From NCBI GenBank assembly GCA_021772655.1, contig JAJFLM010000055.1, positions 1-37,336 on the forward strand: a stretch of DNA of 37,336 bases, given 5' to 3'. This stretch comes from Deltaproteobacteria bacterium (GTDB taxonomy: Bacteria > UBA10199 > 2-02-FULL-50-16 > JAJFLM01). The notes beneath the pieces are model-generated. The model did no database searches. It was not told the origin of the DNA and was given only the letters and a program-made list of their open reading frames with translations. Made by a program: the position numbers and the translations under genes. Positions within the stretch are counted from its first letter, which is position 1, and each line of letters starts with the position of its first letter. Shown here piece after piece: positions 24,482 through 33,581 of this stretch.

Positions 24482-27400
24482 ATGACGCCTCCGCAGATAG
24501 TTCCATTCAGTACCACACAACTGAATCGCGAAATGCCGCCATGTACCGATGAACAAGCGGCGGCGAGGGAGTGCGTCCAACCTCTAGACCCTACCAGCGT
24601 TCCTTTATGTGACCCGATCAATGATTCTTCTTTGATGGGTGTGCAACGTATTTTGGTGCAAGAAAGTGGTGGACGTTTAAGCGCCACGTTTCAACCGGAT
24701 TTATCTGTTGCGCCCACAGCTGGACAGCGGGATCCAAATGTAGGTGAGTTGGGGCAAATTTCTGGTTCATTCAGTAGGCCCATTGCCATAGAGGATTTTG
24801 CCGAATCGATTATCCCCAATTATACCCAGCAAATCACCGCTTTGCGGACTCGCAGTCAAAGTGAAAGTTGGGACCAAGAGCGACTGACGCGTGAAGTGAC
24901 GCAGATGACCATGCGTATGCTCGAGGCAGCGTTGGTTCCGGAAGGATCTAACCTAACCACGAGTGATATTAATTTGGCTACTACAGGACATGGCCGTCAA
25001 GGCTATGGCATTTGCTTAGGTCGACCTGAGGGTGAAGGGGAAAGTGCGACGCGTCCCGCTTATATGTACTTGTATGACCGTCGTTTAGATCAATTGTGTG
25101 TCGATGGCGAAGGTCGTCCGACCATGTCTGTTCCCACACTGCCGTTGAATAATATTCAGCCCCATGAAGCTTTAAGTTTGATTGAACTGGGCGGCATTGA
25201 TGAAGGGCATTATTGTTTTCCACGGCGGCGGCGTAATTCAATCAATATTGCCGCGCTGTTACAAACGAGTACAGAAGGTATTATTAGTGAGCTGACGGGT
25301 GAGAGTCATGAGAATATTATTAATTTAGATCGCCCTTTAGAAATGCAGCATAGCAGCATGTATTTTGAAAATGACCATGCTTTAGCTATTGCTGAATCTT
25401 TGCGGATGTTTTCTAGAAATGCTTTTTCTGGTGAACAAAGAGCCGAAACCAGTATCCAAATGCAGCGCGATGGGCAGACGTTGGCACGTGATGGCCAAGC
25501 TATGGCACGAGATCAAGCTAATAACTTAAAGTGGTTATATGTAATGATGGGCTTGCAGATGTATTTAAGTATGAGAATGTCAGGCTCACAAATGATTCAT
25601 CGCTTTGAAAGTGTTGTTGGAGGTGTGCTTAAAACAACATTTCTTCGTACGCCTGCATTAGCCGTTAGAGGAGATTTCCGACAATTGGCTAGGGAATGGA
25701 AAGGTGTCTTTGATTTTAGAAGTATGATTCTGACCGATTTAACCGATAAGGTGCGCGATTCAAACAATCCGTTGAGTGAAACGTCTCGCCGTATCTTAGC
25801 AGGCTTTGACCGCGGCCAATCACCACATATCATTCTTTCAGGACCATCAGGTTCTGGTAAAGGTTATGCGATGTCTGCGGCTGCAGGTGCTGCGACTAGA
25901 GGTGAAACAAGTGTTGAGGCATTTGAAGGGCAGCGTCCACGTTATGTGCAGATCAGTGCCAGTGCCATCGTACGTGAAGCGGGATCCTGGCAGAACCGTG
26001 CACAAGAACTATTCTTTAAAGCGATTGACGGACTTTCTGGGAATAGACCAGTTATTGTCCATTTAACAGAGGCTGATAGTTTTGCTTCGGCGGGTGTGGA
26101 TGCCGGTAATAGACCCCTTAACTTACTTCCTAAACTTTATGAAATTACTGAAGGGACGAATCCTAAGTATAGAAACTTACATTTTGTATTTGATTCTACC
26201 CGTTGGCAGACCATTTTTGAAAATGGCCCTGATTTACTTCGGAGAACCGCGTTTGTTGAAAACGCGCCGCCATTGCCGCAGGACTTGCGTTCAGCTGTGC
26301 AGGCCCGTGCGAATGGTGCCGGTGTGGAATCATTTATTATGTCACGGCGTTATGAGCGGGTGAATATCACTCCCGCAGCGATAGATGCTGTTGTGGCCTT
26401 AGGTGGTTATGAAGCAGGGGCCCCACCAAGTGCTCACAATACCGTTTTGGATGCCGTAGTAAATAGTGCGCTAAAGTTGAGAGGCAGTGGGCGCTCATCA
26501 TCTTCTACTGTTGATGTGATGCCAGAAGACGTGATTCGCGTTGTTTCTGAAGCGACGGGACGTACTGTTCCTACGGTGCAAGCAGAATTAGCCACGTTGT
26601 TAGAGGGTGGTGTAGAGAATAATCCACGTATCCAAGAACGGATTATTGAGACCTTTTATAGAGAGTATACAAACCCTCGTGGTGGTGTAATTAATCCGTT
26701 AAACCCTAATGCAGAGCCGTCAACGACGGGTGCTGCTAATGCAAGTCAACCGAGAGAGGTGGCTACGGAATCATCGCCACCGCCGCAAAGTACCGAGCCA
26801 CGACCTTCTGAGTCCACCCCAGGAACTCCACGTGTTGTCACCGAAAGCGCCGTTCAATCGGAAGCTAGTCGTATTGCTCAAGAACTTTCAACAGATGGAC
26901 GCCGCATTCAATTCAGTGAAAGCGTGATCCGTGCGGTGGCAAATCGCTTAAGTGGTTCTAGTCAAGGTTCGTTGAATGATCTTAATCGAGAAATGGGTCG
27001 TTTTCTGCGGATGGCTGGGGAAGAAGCGATGAGCCAGCATGTAGAGATTGTGACCGAGGCTCATTTCACCAGTGCTTATAATGCTTGGAGCGCCCCTCGT
27101 AATCATGCCCGTAGTTTCTTTACCTCAGGCACTCCCGAGGCCCACGCTTTCTGGCAAGGGCAAGAGCCCGGGATGAGAGAATTGATTGTCGATCAGATGG
27201 TTGAGGCCCTGCAGGCGGAAGAGCGGAGCACGGGTTCTAGTATGAATCGCGGTGAATTTTTCCAACGTTATTTTGAAAGGAATTTACAGACGAGTGGCCC
27301 AGCCTCTGTGATGCCAGCACAGGGTTTTACCCCAGCACCTCCAGCAGAGAGCCCTGCAACCCCGCCGGCTGAAGAAGCGCGCCCAAGTAGTCCGGCTCCT

Positions 27401-27850
27401 GCCGAAGCCGCACTTACTCCTGAGGTCCCGGCTCAACCCGAGGCCGTGGATGTGGCAGAAGTTGATCGCTTGGTTTCAAGTTTGCCTGAGACCCGACGCG
27501 ATGCTTTGGCTCAAGAGCATATTAGTTTAGAACTAGAAAGTCGTTTTCCTGATGCCCTTAGTGGTCGTGAGTTTGCGGATCAACGGGGTGTCTTAGCCCA
27601 GCAGATTGTGGAGTTATGGCGTACTGAGGGTCGCCCGGGTAGTACGGGGTTTGTATCAACGCTGCCACCAGAACGTTTTATTGAAAGCGCCTTACAAAAC
27701 CTTGAAGCGCGTTCTGCAACTTTTGAACGCATGGTCAGAGAAATCCGTCGTGCCGATGTCGGCCCCCGTGCCGAGCGTGAGACCGCTGACTTCTTACGTC
27801 GTTTAGCGGAATCTTCCCGTGAAGCTGCGCGTGTCGGTGGACGGCGTTAA
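24482..27850 (+). CDS. Membrane-bound AAA+ ATPase with GGRR domain (1122 aa)
   Basis: N-terminal part (about 1-340) is unknown, with Cys residues near the start and no signal peptide. A hydrophobic segment (about 345-368, LKWLYVMMGLQMYLSM) is followed by the ATPase. The AAA+ core (about 430-620) has Walker A GPSGSGKG (about 453-460), then an AAA-like block ending VIVHLTEADSFAS (about 524-536). This aligns with the classic hhhhDEaDsfa Walker B, but the first acidic residue is Thr while the catalytic Glu is kept. Sensor-1 position: FVFDSTRW, where Ser/Thr replaces the usual Asn. LLRRTAF (about 585) could supply an arginine finger. A long Ser/Pro-rich linker leads to a GGRR domain (about 1010-1122) that lacks the GYEQ part but ends VGGRR. 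GGGAGG lies 4 nt before the ATG. Probably the energy source of the system; the substrate cannot be inferred. Confidence 0.85.
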   Translation: MTPPQIVPFSTTQLNREMPPCTDEQAAARECVQPLDPTSVPLCDPINDSSLMGVQRILVQESGGRLSATFQPDLSVAPTAGQRDPNVGELGQISGSFSRPIAIEDFAESIIPNYTQQITALRTRSQSESWDQERLTREVTQMTMRMLEAALVPEGSNLTTSDINLATTGHGRQGYGICLGRPEGEGESATRPAYMYLYDRRLDQLCVDGEGRPTMSVPTLPLNNIQPHEALSLIELGGIDEGHYCFPRRRRNSINIAALLQTSTEGIISELTGESHENIINLDRPLEMQHSSMYFENDHALAIAESLRMFSRNAFSGEQRAETSIQMQRDGQTLARDGQAMARDQANNLKWLYVMMGLQMYLSMRMSGSQMIHRFESVVGGVLKTTFLRTPALAVRGDFRQLAREWKGVFDFRSMILTDLTDKVRDSNNPLSETSRRILAGFDRGQSPHIILSGPSGSGKGYAMSAAAGAATRGETSVEAFEGQRPRYVQISASAIVREAGSWQNRAQELFFKAIDGLSGNRPVIVHLTEADSFASAGVDAGNRPLNLLPKLYEITEGTNPKYRNLHFVFDSTRWQTIFENGPDLLRRTAFVENAPPLPQDLRSAVQARANGAGVESFIMSRRYERVNITPAAIDAVVALGGYEAGAPPSAHNTVLDAVVNSALKLRGSGRSSSSTVDVMPEDVIRVVSEATGRTVPTVQAELATLLEGGVENNPRIQERIIETFYREYTNPRGGVINPLNPNAEPSTTGAANASQPREVATESSPPPQSTEPRPSESTPGTPRVVTESAVQSEASRIAQELSTDGRRIQFSESVIRAVANRLSGSSQGSLNDLNREMGRFLRMAGEEAMSQHVEIVTEAHFTSAYNAWSAPRNHARSFFTSGTPEAHAFWQGQEPGMRELIVDQMVEALQAEERSTGSSMNRGEFFQRYFERNLQTSGPASVMPAQGFTPAPPAESPATPPAEEARPSSPAPAEAALTPEVPAQPEAVDVAEVDRLVSSLPETRRDALAQEHISLELESRFPDALSGREFADQRGVLAQQIVELWRTEGRPGSTGFVSTLPPERFIESALQNLEARSATFERMVREIRRADVGPRAERETADFLRRLAESSREAARVGGRR

Positions 27851-27941
27851 ATAAAATCCGATCAAATAATTTCTATTCGTTAAAACCTGAAGAGACTTTG
27901 GTCTCTGAGCCACCGATAATCATTATGTAGCCGGAATGCGA

Positions 27942-27969
27942 GTAGGGACACGGCATGCCGTGTCCCTAC
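27942..27969. repeat. REP-like palindrome with compensatory change
   Basis: Same 28-bp palindrome family, with GTAGGGACACGGC on the left and the exactly matching complement on the right. Both arms changed together relative to the GTAGGGGC copies, so the hairpin is perfect. Confidence 0.93.
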
Positions 27970-28032
27970 AGTATGCAACCAGCTGATATTATTGGGTTAA
28001 ATAGGTTCTTTCGAGGCATTGACGAAAATCCG

Positions 28033-28059
28033 GCAACTTTTGCAAGCAGGGGCCGATAA
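28033..28059 (+). promoter_or_regulatory. Sigma-28-like promoter (consensus copy)
   Basis: GCAACTTTT, 10 nt, GCCGATAA, 66 bp before the ATG at 28126. Identical in both boxes to the site at 31638. Confidence 0.88.
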
Positions 28060-28125
28060 CATAAATGGCGTAGCCTTGCTTTTACTTACTTTTTTAAGGT
28101 CACGCTTAGCCAAGGAGGAACTGAT

Positions 28126-29457
28126 ATGTCTGGATGTAATGATTTTAACGCAACGGCGATGCCGAGTAACGCAAATCTATGTGTGGTGAATGAAGGCTCG
28201 GGCTTTCAAGGCTATGTCGCCAATACTGAAGGTGTGATTACAGGCCACATGGCGCCCGATAGTTCGCCGGGTGCCCCAGCAGGTGCCACTCAATACGTTG
28301 AAGGTGGCGATACCCCTTATCTTGGTTTGCAATTAGGTCGCTGTCGTACGGCGAGTGGTATGGTGACACGCCATGATGTGCGTGTGGTCGGACAGAATTT
28401 TTCAGCAGAAGCGATCAATCATTTATATTCATCACTTAACTTAGCTCCGGGACATGATCCCAATTACACCGTGACCAATGATGCTTATTCGACGCAACGC
28501 GGTGATATCTGTGTGAACATCGATCAGGCCCATCAGACCTCACAATTGATTCAAAGTTTGATTGATGATGTTCCTGAAGGGATGACCGATGAGCAACGTG
28601 ATACTTTAGTGGAAGCCTTGCAAGTTCATTACCGCCGTGTGCATGGTCAAGAACCACCGCGAACAACGGGTCAAGCAGCGTCGCATTATTTTAATGAATA
28701 TATTGTTCATGTGCTTTCCTTCTTGATTGGTTTGCCTTTAGTCTTTGGTGTTCTGGCCCCATTATTTGGTAAGTGGGCCGGACTTGGCGGACATGGTGGT
28801 GGCGGTGGACCGACACCTCCTGCCGGTGGCGCGGGTGTTAGTTCTGGTGAAGTTAATTCTGCCGACGTGGCGCGTGGTTTAGCGGCTTTAAGTGCTTTAG
28901 GAAAAAGTTTAACACCCCCTGCACCAGAAGGTGAAACTGCGACGGAAGGTGAAGGTGAAACATCATCAGACGCGGAAGCCCAAACCAATGCCCGTATTGC
29001 AACAGTAGAAGGCTACCCAGTATTCTTGCCGACTCACTTAGGTCACTTAGCAGATACCTGTTATAGTTTAGAGCAGTTTGTAAGTGCCGCCGGTGGTAAT
29101 TGGAGTGAGATTGTTGCTTCGGCTCAAAGCATGTCGACAGAATTGATGACACCAAATATGTCATTTTCTCCAGTCAGCGAAGCCGCTCCGGTTGCTGAAG
29201 CGGCTCCGGCCAATGGTTTAAATCCAGTCGCAGCCGGCATCTTACAATACCACGCGCAAACAGGTGGCCTGACGGTTGATTCACCAGCAGGTGCTGCTGT
29301 ACCGGGTTCACCGACGGCCTTAACCCCTGGTTCCACGCCCGTGTTGATGACGCCGCAACCATTGTCCGGTGTGAATGTACGCGTACCGACAGTGGAAATG
29401 CCGACAATTCGTGTCCCGTCTTTAAGACCGGTGCCGCGGATGGTTCCAGTTTTATAA
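28126..29457 (+). CDS. Membrane protein of unknown function with Cys-containing N-terminus (443 aa)
   Basis: No family recognised. No signal peptide (begins MSGCNDFN). An N-terminal domain of about 190 residues contains five to six cysteines. A hydrophobic stretch (about 192-222, VLSFLIGLPLVFGVLAPLF) fits one long or two short membrane segments, followed by a Gly/Pro-rich and acidic linker. A short domain (about 295-345) follows, then a Pro/Val/Thr-rich tail ending in repeated VRVPTVEMPTIRVPSLRP-like strands. It lacks the GGRR domain. AAGGAGG lies about 7 nt before the ATG. Its position between the ATPase and the four paralogous membrane proteins, and its own consensus promoter, suggest a structural part of the same assembly. 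Confidence 0.78.
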   Translation: MSGCNDFNATAMPSNANLCVVNEGSGFQGYVANTEGVITGHMAPDSSPGAPAGATQYVEGGDTPYLGLQLGRCRTASGMVTRHDVRVVGQNFSAEAINHLYSSLNLAPGHDPNYTVTNDAYSTQRGDICVNIDQAHQTSQLIQSLIDDVPEGMTDEQRDTLVEALQVHYRRVHGQEPPRTTGQAASHYFNEYIVHVLSFLIGLPLVFGVLAPLFGKWAGLGGHGGGGGPTPPAGGAGVSSGEVNSADVARGLAALSALGKSLTPPAPEGETATEGEGETSSDAEAQTNARIATVEGYPVFLPTHLGHLADTCYSLEQFVSAAGGNWSEIVASAQSMSTELMTPNMSFSPVSEAAPVAEAAPANGLNPVAAGILQYHAQTGGLTVDSPAGAAVPGSPTALTPGSTPVLMTPQPLSGVNVRVPTVEMPTIRVPSLRPVPRMVPVL

Positions 29458-29511
29458 TCTATCATAGGGGTATGTATGCTTATGCCCCGACGATTCTTTG
29501 TAGAGGGAATA

Positions 29512-29550
29512 ACAGGGAGATAGCTATTTAGTTATCTCCCTGTGTCGTTT
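29512..29550 (+). terminator. Probable rho-independent terminator
   Basis: ACAGGGAGATA / TATCTCCCTGT (11-bp perfect stem, 10-nt loop) followed by GTCGTTT. The T-run is imperfect. It lies 54 bp after the stop of the 443-aa gene. Confidence 0.65.
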
Positions 29551-29558
29551 TAGACTTT

Positions 29559-29585
29559 GTTTGCTCTTTAATGCTGTGCCGATAT
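29559..29585 (+). promoter_or_regulatory. Doubtful sigma-28-like promoter
   Basis: GCCGATAT at 29578 matches the -10, but the box 10 nt upstream does not match. GCTCTTTA lies nearer than in the other sites. It follows the terminator and precedes the next gene by about 160 bp. Transcription of the four-paralogue block needs some promoter here. Confidence 0.35.
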
Positions 29586-29743
29586 GAGTCACTTCGGTGA
29601 TTACCGCCCCCATGCTCTAAAAGCTTTTTCACCGGTGTTGTATAAAGCATTAGAATTATCAATGACTTAGCAATATCATTCACTCCAATTCTGGCACAGC
29701 CATTGCAATATTCCTTTGACGTATCAACAGAAGGAGAAGTGAG

Positions 29744-31522
29744 ATGGCCCCACCCATTAATCAGCAGCAAGCAGCTAATAAACTGGATCTTACCTTAGCT
29801 GACAACATGTGCTTTGCCCCAGAGGATCTGGTTTGCGAAGCCCCGGTAGATAGTTTTTCTGAGGAACCAGCAGCGTTTTGCGCTGACACTCAATATTACA
29901 ATCACGCCTTTGCGGATCTGAGTACGTTCCAAGCGGATGCCTTGGCGGCTTTAAGCGCACAGCCCGAGGGATATTCAGTGGCGAGTGAGCTCAATCGTTT
30001 GCCTGAATCAGTGCGTTCGGTGGTGCAGCCCTATGTGCGGGCAGCTGCGAATCCTGCAGGCTTACGTTTTCAAGTGAGAAGTATGGTGACCCCGGAAGGG
30101 CTTACGACTCAGCAGATTTATTTATATCGCCAAGCGGCTACACCAGTGTCGGCAAACGGTCCATCGTCAGGGGGATTAGGGGCACCATCAACACCACCAG
30201 CACCGCGCGGCCCTGTGACCATGATGCCTTTCTATACAAGCGGTGGCATCCTGGCCTTTGTCTTGGCAGTAGATGCGACATTGATTGAGCCACTGATTGA
30301 TCGCGGCATGCCGGAGGTCTTACGTCCGGTGTTGAATTTGCAGACCGCGATTACAGCCACGTACACCACCAATGTGGTGTTGCAACGGATGGGCGTGGTG
30401 CAAGAAGGGGCGGCTTTAAGTGGTGGCATGTTTCAATCGTTTCCTTTGTTTACATCGATGACCGTCCTCGCGGGAGACCTGATGGGTCGCTTTGGTTGGG
30501 AGGGTGATGGTTTTGATAAGCAGTTTGTAAGTGCCTCCTTAGGATTGATTCCAACCGCCTTAGCCTCACATTACGGTCTGTTGGAGATTGCTTTTTCAAA
30601 GGCTCCCGGACAAGTCGTGTCGGCAATGGGTTATGCGGGAGCGCGTTATTATTTGATGCGTGGTTTGGGCAGCGTGACGCGGGCTTTTAGTGCTGCGGGT
30701 GTCGCATTGTTATTAAACTATGCCGGCGACCTTTATATCAATTGGCGTGAATCAGCCCATGGTGCCGATGATGAACCGATGTATCAGCTGATGAAGCTGG
30801 CACGTGATCAACATACCGATGGTTTTACCGGTGGTTGTGGCGGGTATTGGGGTTTAAAGAATTTCTTTGTCTGCAAACCTTTAGTTGGGGTGACGTCTTT
30901 GTTTGCGGGCGATGAACTGGCTAAGCACAGTTATGATAAAGCGCAGGAGTTTGTTCATTCAGGTGAGAAATTTGCCGAGTGGGTGACGGATAGCTTGGTC
31001 TTTTTTGCCATGCAATCAACTTATAGCAATGCAAATATTGATTGGTCTCAGGCAAGTGAGCAGGACCTACAATATATGATGGAAACTTTAGAGATTAACT
31101 GGAGTGGGGTGGAGCGAGAGATTGGCAGCTTGTATCGTGATGCAGACGACAATGTGAAGAACGCCTATGCGCTCTTTAAGATTGGCAAGGGAGAGATTCC
31201 CCAAGGGCAACGCTTAAATCGTTTGATTGGAGCGGATGGACGCGTGTTGGATTCAACCGCTTTGCAGCAGCATGTGATTCGAGCGGTGCGTAACAAGTTG
31301 GTGCAAGCCAATCGGAATTTGGAGCGCGGCTTATTGGCGCAGGGTATTTTGGTACGCCGGGGCTCAGAGCTGCACTACACGAATCCCAATCACTACACAC
31401 CGGCCCAACAGCGCTATATGGATACGCAGGCCGTGCGACTGACCCTTGAAATCATGCAATATACGGTTTTCTTGGGGGTTGTGGATCGGGTGGAGACGAT
31501 GAGTTATCCAGACCCCGGGTAG
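29744..31522 (+). CDS. Polytopic membrane protein, paralogue A (592 aa)
   Basis: First of four adjacent paralogues. The N-terminal soluble part (about 1-130) contains three Cys and ends in FQVRSMVTPEGLTTQQIYLYR. A Gly/Pro linker leads to a hydrophobic region (about 165-335) with several membrane segments, starting GGILAFVLAVDATLIEPLIDRG. A C-terminal soluble helical region has a conserved INWSGVEREIGSLYRDAD...AY block (about 450) and a final hydrophobic helix. No signal peptide. AGGAG lies about 7 nt before the ATG. The stop codon TAG is the second to fourth base of a REP palindrome, so the original C-terminus may have been altered. It is most similar in detail (LAVDA, VTPEG) to the third paralogue. 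Family unknown. Confidence 0.82.
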   Translation: MAPPINQQQAANKLDLTLADNMCFAPEDLVCEAPVDSFSEEPAAFCADTQYYNHAFADLSTFQADALAALSAQPEGYSVASELNRLPESVRSVVQPYVRAAANPAGLRFQVRSMVTPEGLTTQQIYLYRQAATPVSANGPSSGGLGAPSTPPAPRGPVTMMPFYTSGGILAFVLAVDATLIEPLIDRGMPEVLRPVLNLQTAITATYTTNVVLQRMGVVQEGAALSGGMFQSFPLFTSMTVLAGDLMGRFGWEGDGFDKQFVSASLGLIPTALASHYGLLEIAFSKAPGQVVSAMGYAGARYYLMRGLGSVTRAFSAAGVALLLNYAGDLYINWRESAHGADDEPMYQLMKLARDQHTDGFTGGCGGYWGLKNFFVCKPLVGVTSLFAGDELAKHSYDKAQEFVHSGEKFAEWVTDSLVFFAMQSTYSNANIDWSQASEQDLQYMMETLEINWSGVEREIGSLYRDADDNVKNAYALFKIGKGEIPQGQRLNRLIGADGRVLDSTALQQHVIRAVRNKLVQANRNLERGLLAQGILVRRGSELHYTNPNHYTPAQQRYMDTQAVRLTLEIMQYTVFLGVVDRVETMSYPDPG

Positions 31523-31546
31523 GGGCACGGCATGCCGCGCCCCTAC
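31519..31546. repeat. REP-like palindrome providing a stop codon
   Basis: GTAGGGGCACGGC left arm with a one-base mismatch (GCCGCGCCCC) on the right. The TAG of GTAGGGG is the stop codon of the preceding gene. Confidence 0.9.
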
Positions 31547-31637
31547 AATTATTGCAATATTAATAGCGGTAAAGCCCCATTAATTTCAATAACTTACAAT
31601 ATTTATCTATTTTTCGCATAGATTCGCACAGTTTCCC

Positions 31638-31664
31638 GCAACTTTTCACCGAACAGGCCGATAA
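31638..31664 (+). promoter_or_regulatory. Sigma-28-like promoter (consensus copy)
   Basis: GCAACTTTT, 10 nt, GCCGATAA, 77 bp before the ATG at 31742. It probably drives the three-gene unit 31742-37108. Confidence 0.88.
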
Positions 31665-31741
31665 TACTATTCGGGTGGCCGGAGTTCGGCCAAAGGTCTA
31701 GAAGGTCAGTTTGGTAGAGGGGTCTCAAAAGGAGACCTGAT

Positions 31742-33532
31742 ATGTGCGATTCAACAATAGCAACTTGTCCAGTCGATACGACTTTAAATTATACCCCCAA
31801 TATTGATGAGCAACCAATCGGCGCGCCCGTTTGTTCAACAGAGACTCCTTTAGATGGTTTTAGTTCCGAGTCCCCATTTACTTTAGATCAATCTGTCAGC
31901 CAAGGCATGATGTCTTATTATGCCGGGCATTCGGGATTAGAAGCGACGAGCGCTATAGATTTTCCTCGTGATCAAAGTCTTGCTTTGGTCGACTATCAAG
32001 AACAATTGCCACCAGAAATTTTAGCGACTCCGCATGTGGCAGCGATGATTCGTTTGCAAACTGAATTTCAGGTGCCGGTTTCCTTCCGTGTCGTTAACGT
32101 CCAATTATCTAATGGCCAAACCATGCCTCAATTATATTTTTATCGTACAGCCGATGAAGGCGCCGTGAGTGTTCCTGGTGGACGTGGCCCTAATGGTGTG
32201 ACGGGAACTCCTGGTGGTTCGGCTCCGCGACCTTCAACTGTTGGCATGACTGTGGGTCTTGTCGGTATGTCCGCCGCGATTGTCGCCTTTGATCATCTCT
32301 TGCTGGACGAACTGGTTGACCGCGACATCATGCCAGAAGAAGCTCGGATACCTGTAATGTTTAGTACGATGATGACATCTCACTATGCACTCTATCGTGC
32401 GGGTATTGTAGAGACGAGTCCGGTAGCAGGCTTACGTCATATTCCCACTTTCTTTGGATTTCAGATCTTAGCTAATTTATTGCTGACAGAAGTTGTCGGC
32501 ATGGAGCCAGGTGATACCTGTACAGACTTTTTAGGGATTACTTTAGCAGCAATGCCGTTTGCTTATGCTCGGATGTCACCGGCCGTAGCAGAGGCTCTTG
32601 GCTTGCGTGTTGAAACAGGTGCTCTAGCAGCCTTGGGTCGTGGGGGCACAGCATTAAGTTTAGGCGCTGCTGCAGCTCGCGTATTAGGTATGGTCGCTAT
32701 TGTAGATATCGGTAGCCGTGTTGGCGTCAATGGCATTGGCCGCATTGTTTCGGCCACCAGTGGCGGTGACTATGATAACAATATGCGCCTATGGAACTTA
32801 GTTCGTTTGACACAGGATATTATCAATCAAGAACGCGTCGGTGAAGTTCCTGCCAGCATGTTAGGGATGCTATTTACTTTCGCTGCGACAACTCGCACCT
32901 GGTACGATGGTGAGTTTGATACTTGGTATCACCAACGGATGGATGACCTTCAATCGGAACTCGTGACAGGTTCTGATCAATTCGGCAATGGCATGCATCA
33001 AGCCATTCTGCAGATTATTTCACAGAACACGACGGTAGCTGACGGCCACTCGATGCATAGTGCTATGCAGCAAATGGCGCTTGACCCAACAAATGCTGTC
33101 GAGATGCATACAGATTGGCAAGGCGTGGCCCGTGACTTACGGCGTTTTTATGGGGATTCTCAAAACGAAGATAATATTGAAAATGGGTATAACTTAGTTG
33201 ATGAGTATACGGCTCCATTAACCACCAGTGGTATTGCTAGCTTGATTCAATTGGTTGATGACAATGGAAACATTCAAGATGTGGGTGAGTTTAGAGATCA
33301 TTTTCACCGTCATCTTAGAACAGAAGCCTTCCAGATTCATCGTCGGATGAATGAACGGAGTCTGGCCTTAGGGCTCAGTGAAAATGTCAATGGGGTGCTA
33401 GTGAGTCACATCCCAGCTGACCCAAGCCAACTGACATTCGAGCAGCGTACGTATTTGGATGGAGAGGCTTTGCGTGACACCGTAGCGCTTTTACAAACTC
33501 AAATGCTGATAAGCACGATTAGTGACGAGTAA
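31742..33532 (+). CDS. Polytopic membrane protein, paralogue B (596 aa)
   Basis: Second paralogue. The Cys-containing N-tail MCDSTIATC resembles YCDPTMATC of the next gene. The N-domain ends FRVVNVQLSNGQTMPQLYFYR. A Gly/Pro linker is followed by hydrophobic segments (about 165-345) beginning GMSAAIVAFDHLLLDELVDRD, with IPTFFGFQ and LAAMPFAYARMSP; the C-terminal half is soluble and helical, with TDWQGVARDLRRFYGD (about 457). No signal peptide. AAGGAG lies about 7 nt before the ATG. Its closest relative is the fourth paralogue (AIVAFDH, PTFFGFQ, LAAMP). It is 49 bp from the next start, so the genes form an operon. Function unknown. Confidence 0.83.
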   Translation: MCDSTIATCPVDTTLNYTPNIDEQPIGAPVCSTETPLDGFSSESPFTLDQSVSQGMMSYYAGHSGLEATSAIDFPRDQSLALVDYQEQLPPEILATPHVAAMIRLQTEFQVPVSFRVVNVQLSNGQTMPQLYFYRTADEGAVSVPGGRGPNGVTGTPGGSAPRPSTVGMTVGLVGMSAAIVAFDHLLLDELVDRDIMPEEARIPVMFSTMMTSHYALYRAGIVETSPVAGLRHIPTFFGFQILANLLLTEVVGMEPGDTCTDFLGITLAAMPFAYARMSPAVAEALGLRVETGALAALGRGGTALSLGAAAARVLGMVAIVDIGSRVGVNGIGRIVSATSGGDYDNNMRLWNLVRLTQDIINQERVGEVPASMLGMLFTFAATTRTWYDGEFDTWYHQRMDDLQSELVTGSDQFGNGMHQAILQIISQNTTVADGHSMHSAMQQMALDPTNAVEMHTDWQGVARDLRRFYGDSQNEDNIENGYNLVDEYTAPLTTSGIASLIQLVDDNGNIQDVGEFRDHFHRHLRTEAFQIHRRMNERSLALGLSENVNGVLVSHIPADPSQLTFEQRTYLDGEALRDTVALLQTQMLISTISDE

Positions 33533-33581
33533 ATTAAATAAATAGTTCTTAATTAGTCTACAAACGGGAGTTGTGACGATT

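Noticed and set aside
27891-27906. AGAGAC-TTTG-GTCTCT hairpin after the ATPase gene
   Set aside because: Only 6 bp of stem and no T-run; too weak to call a terminator.
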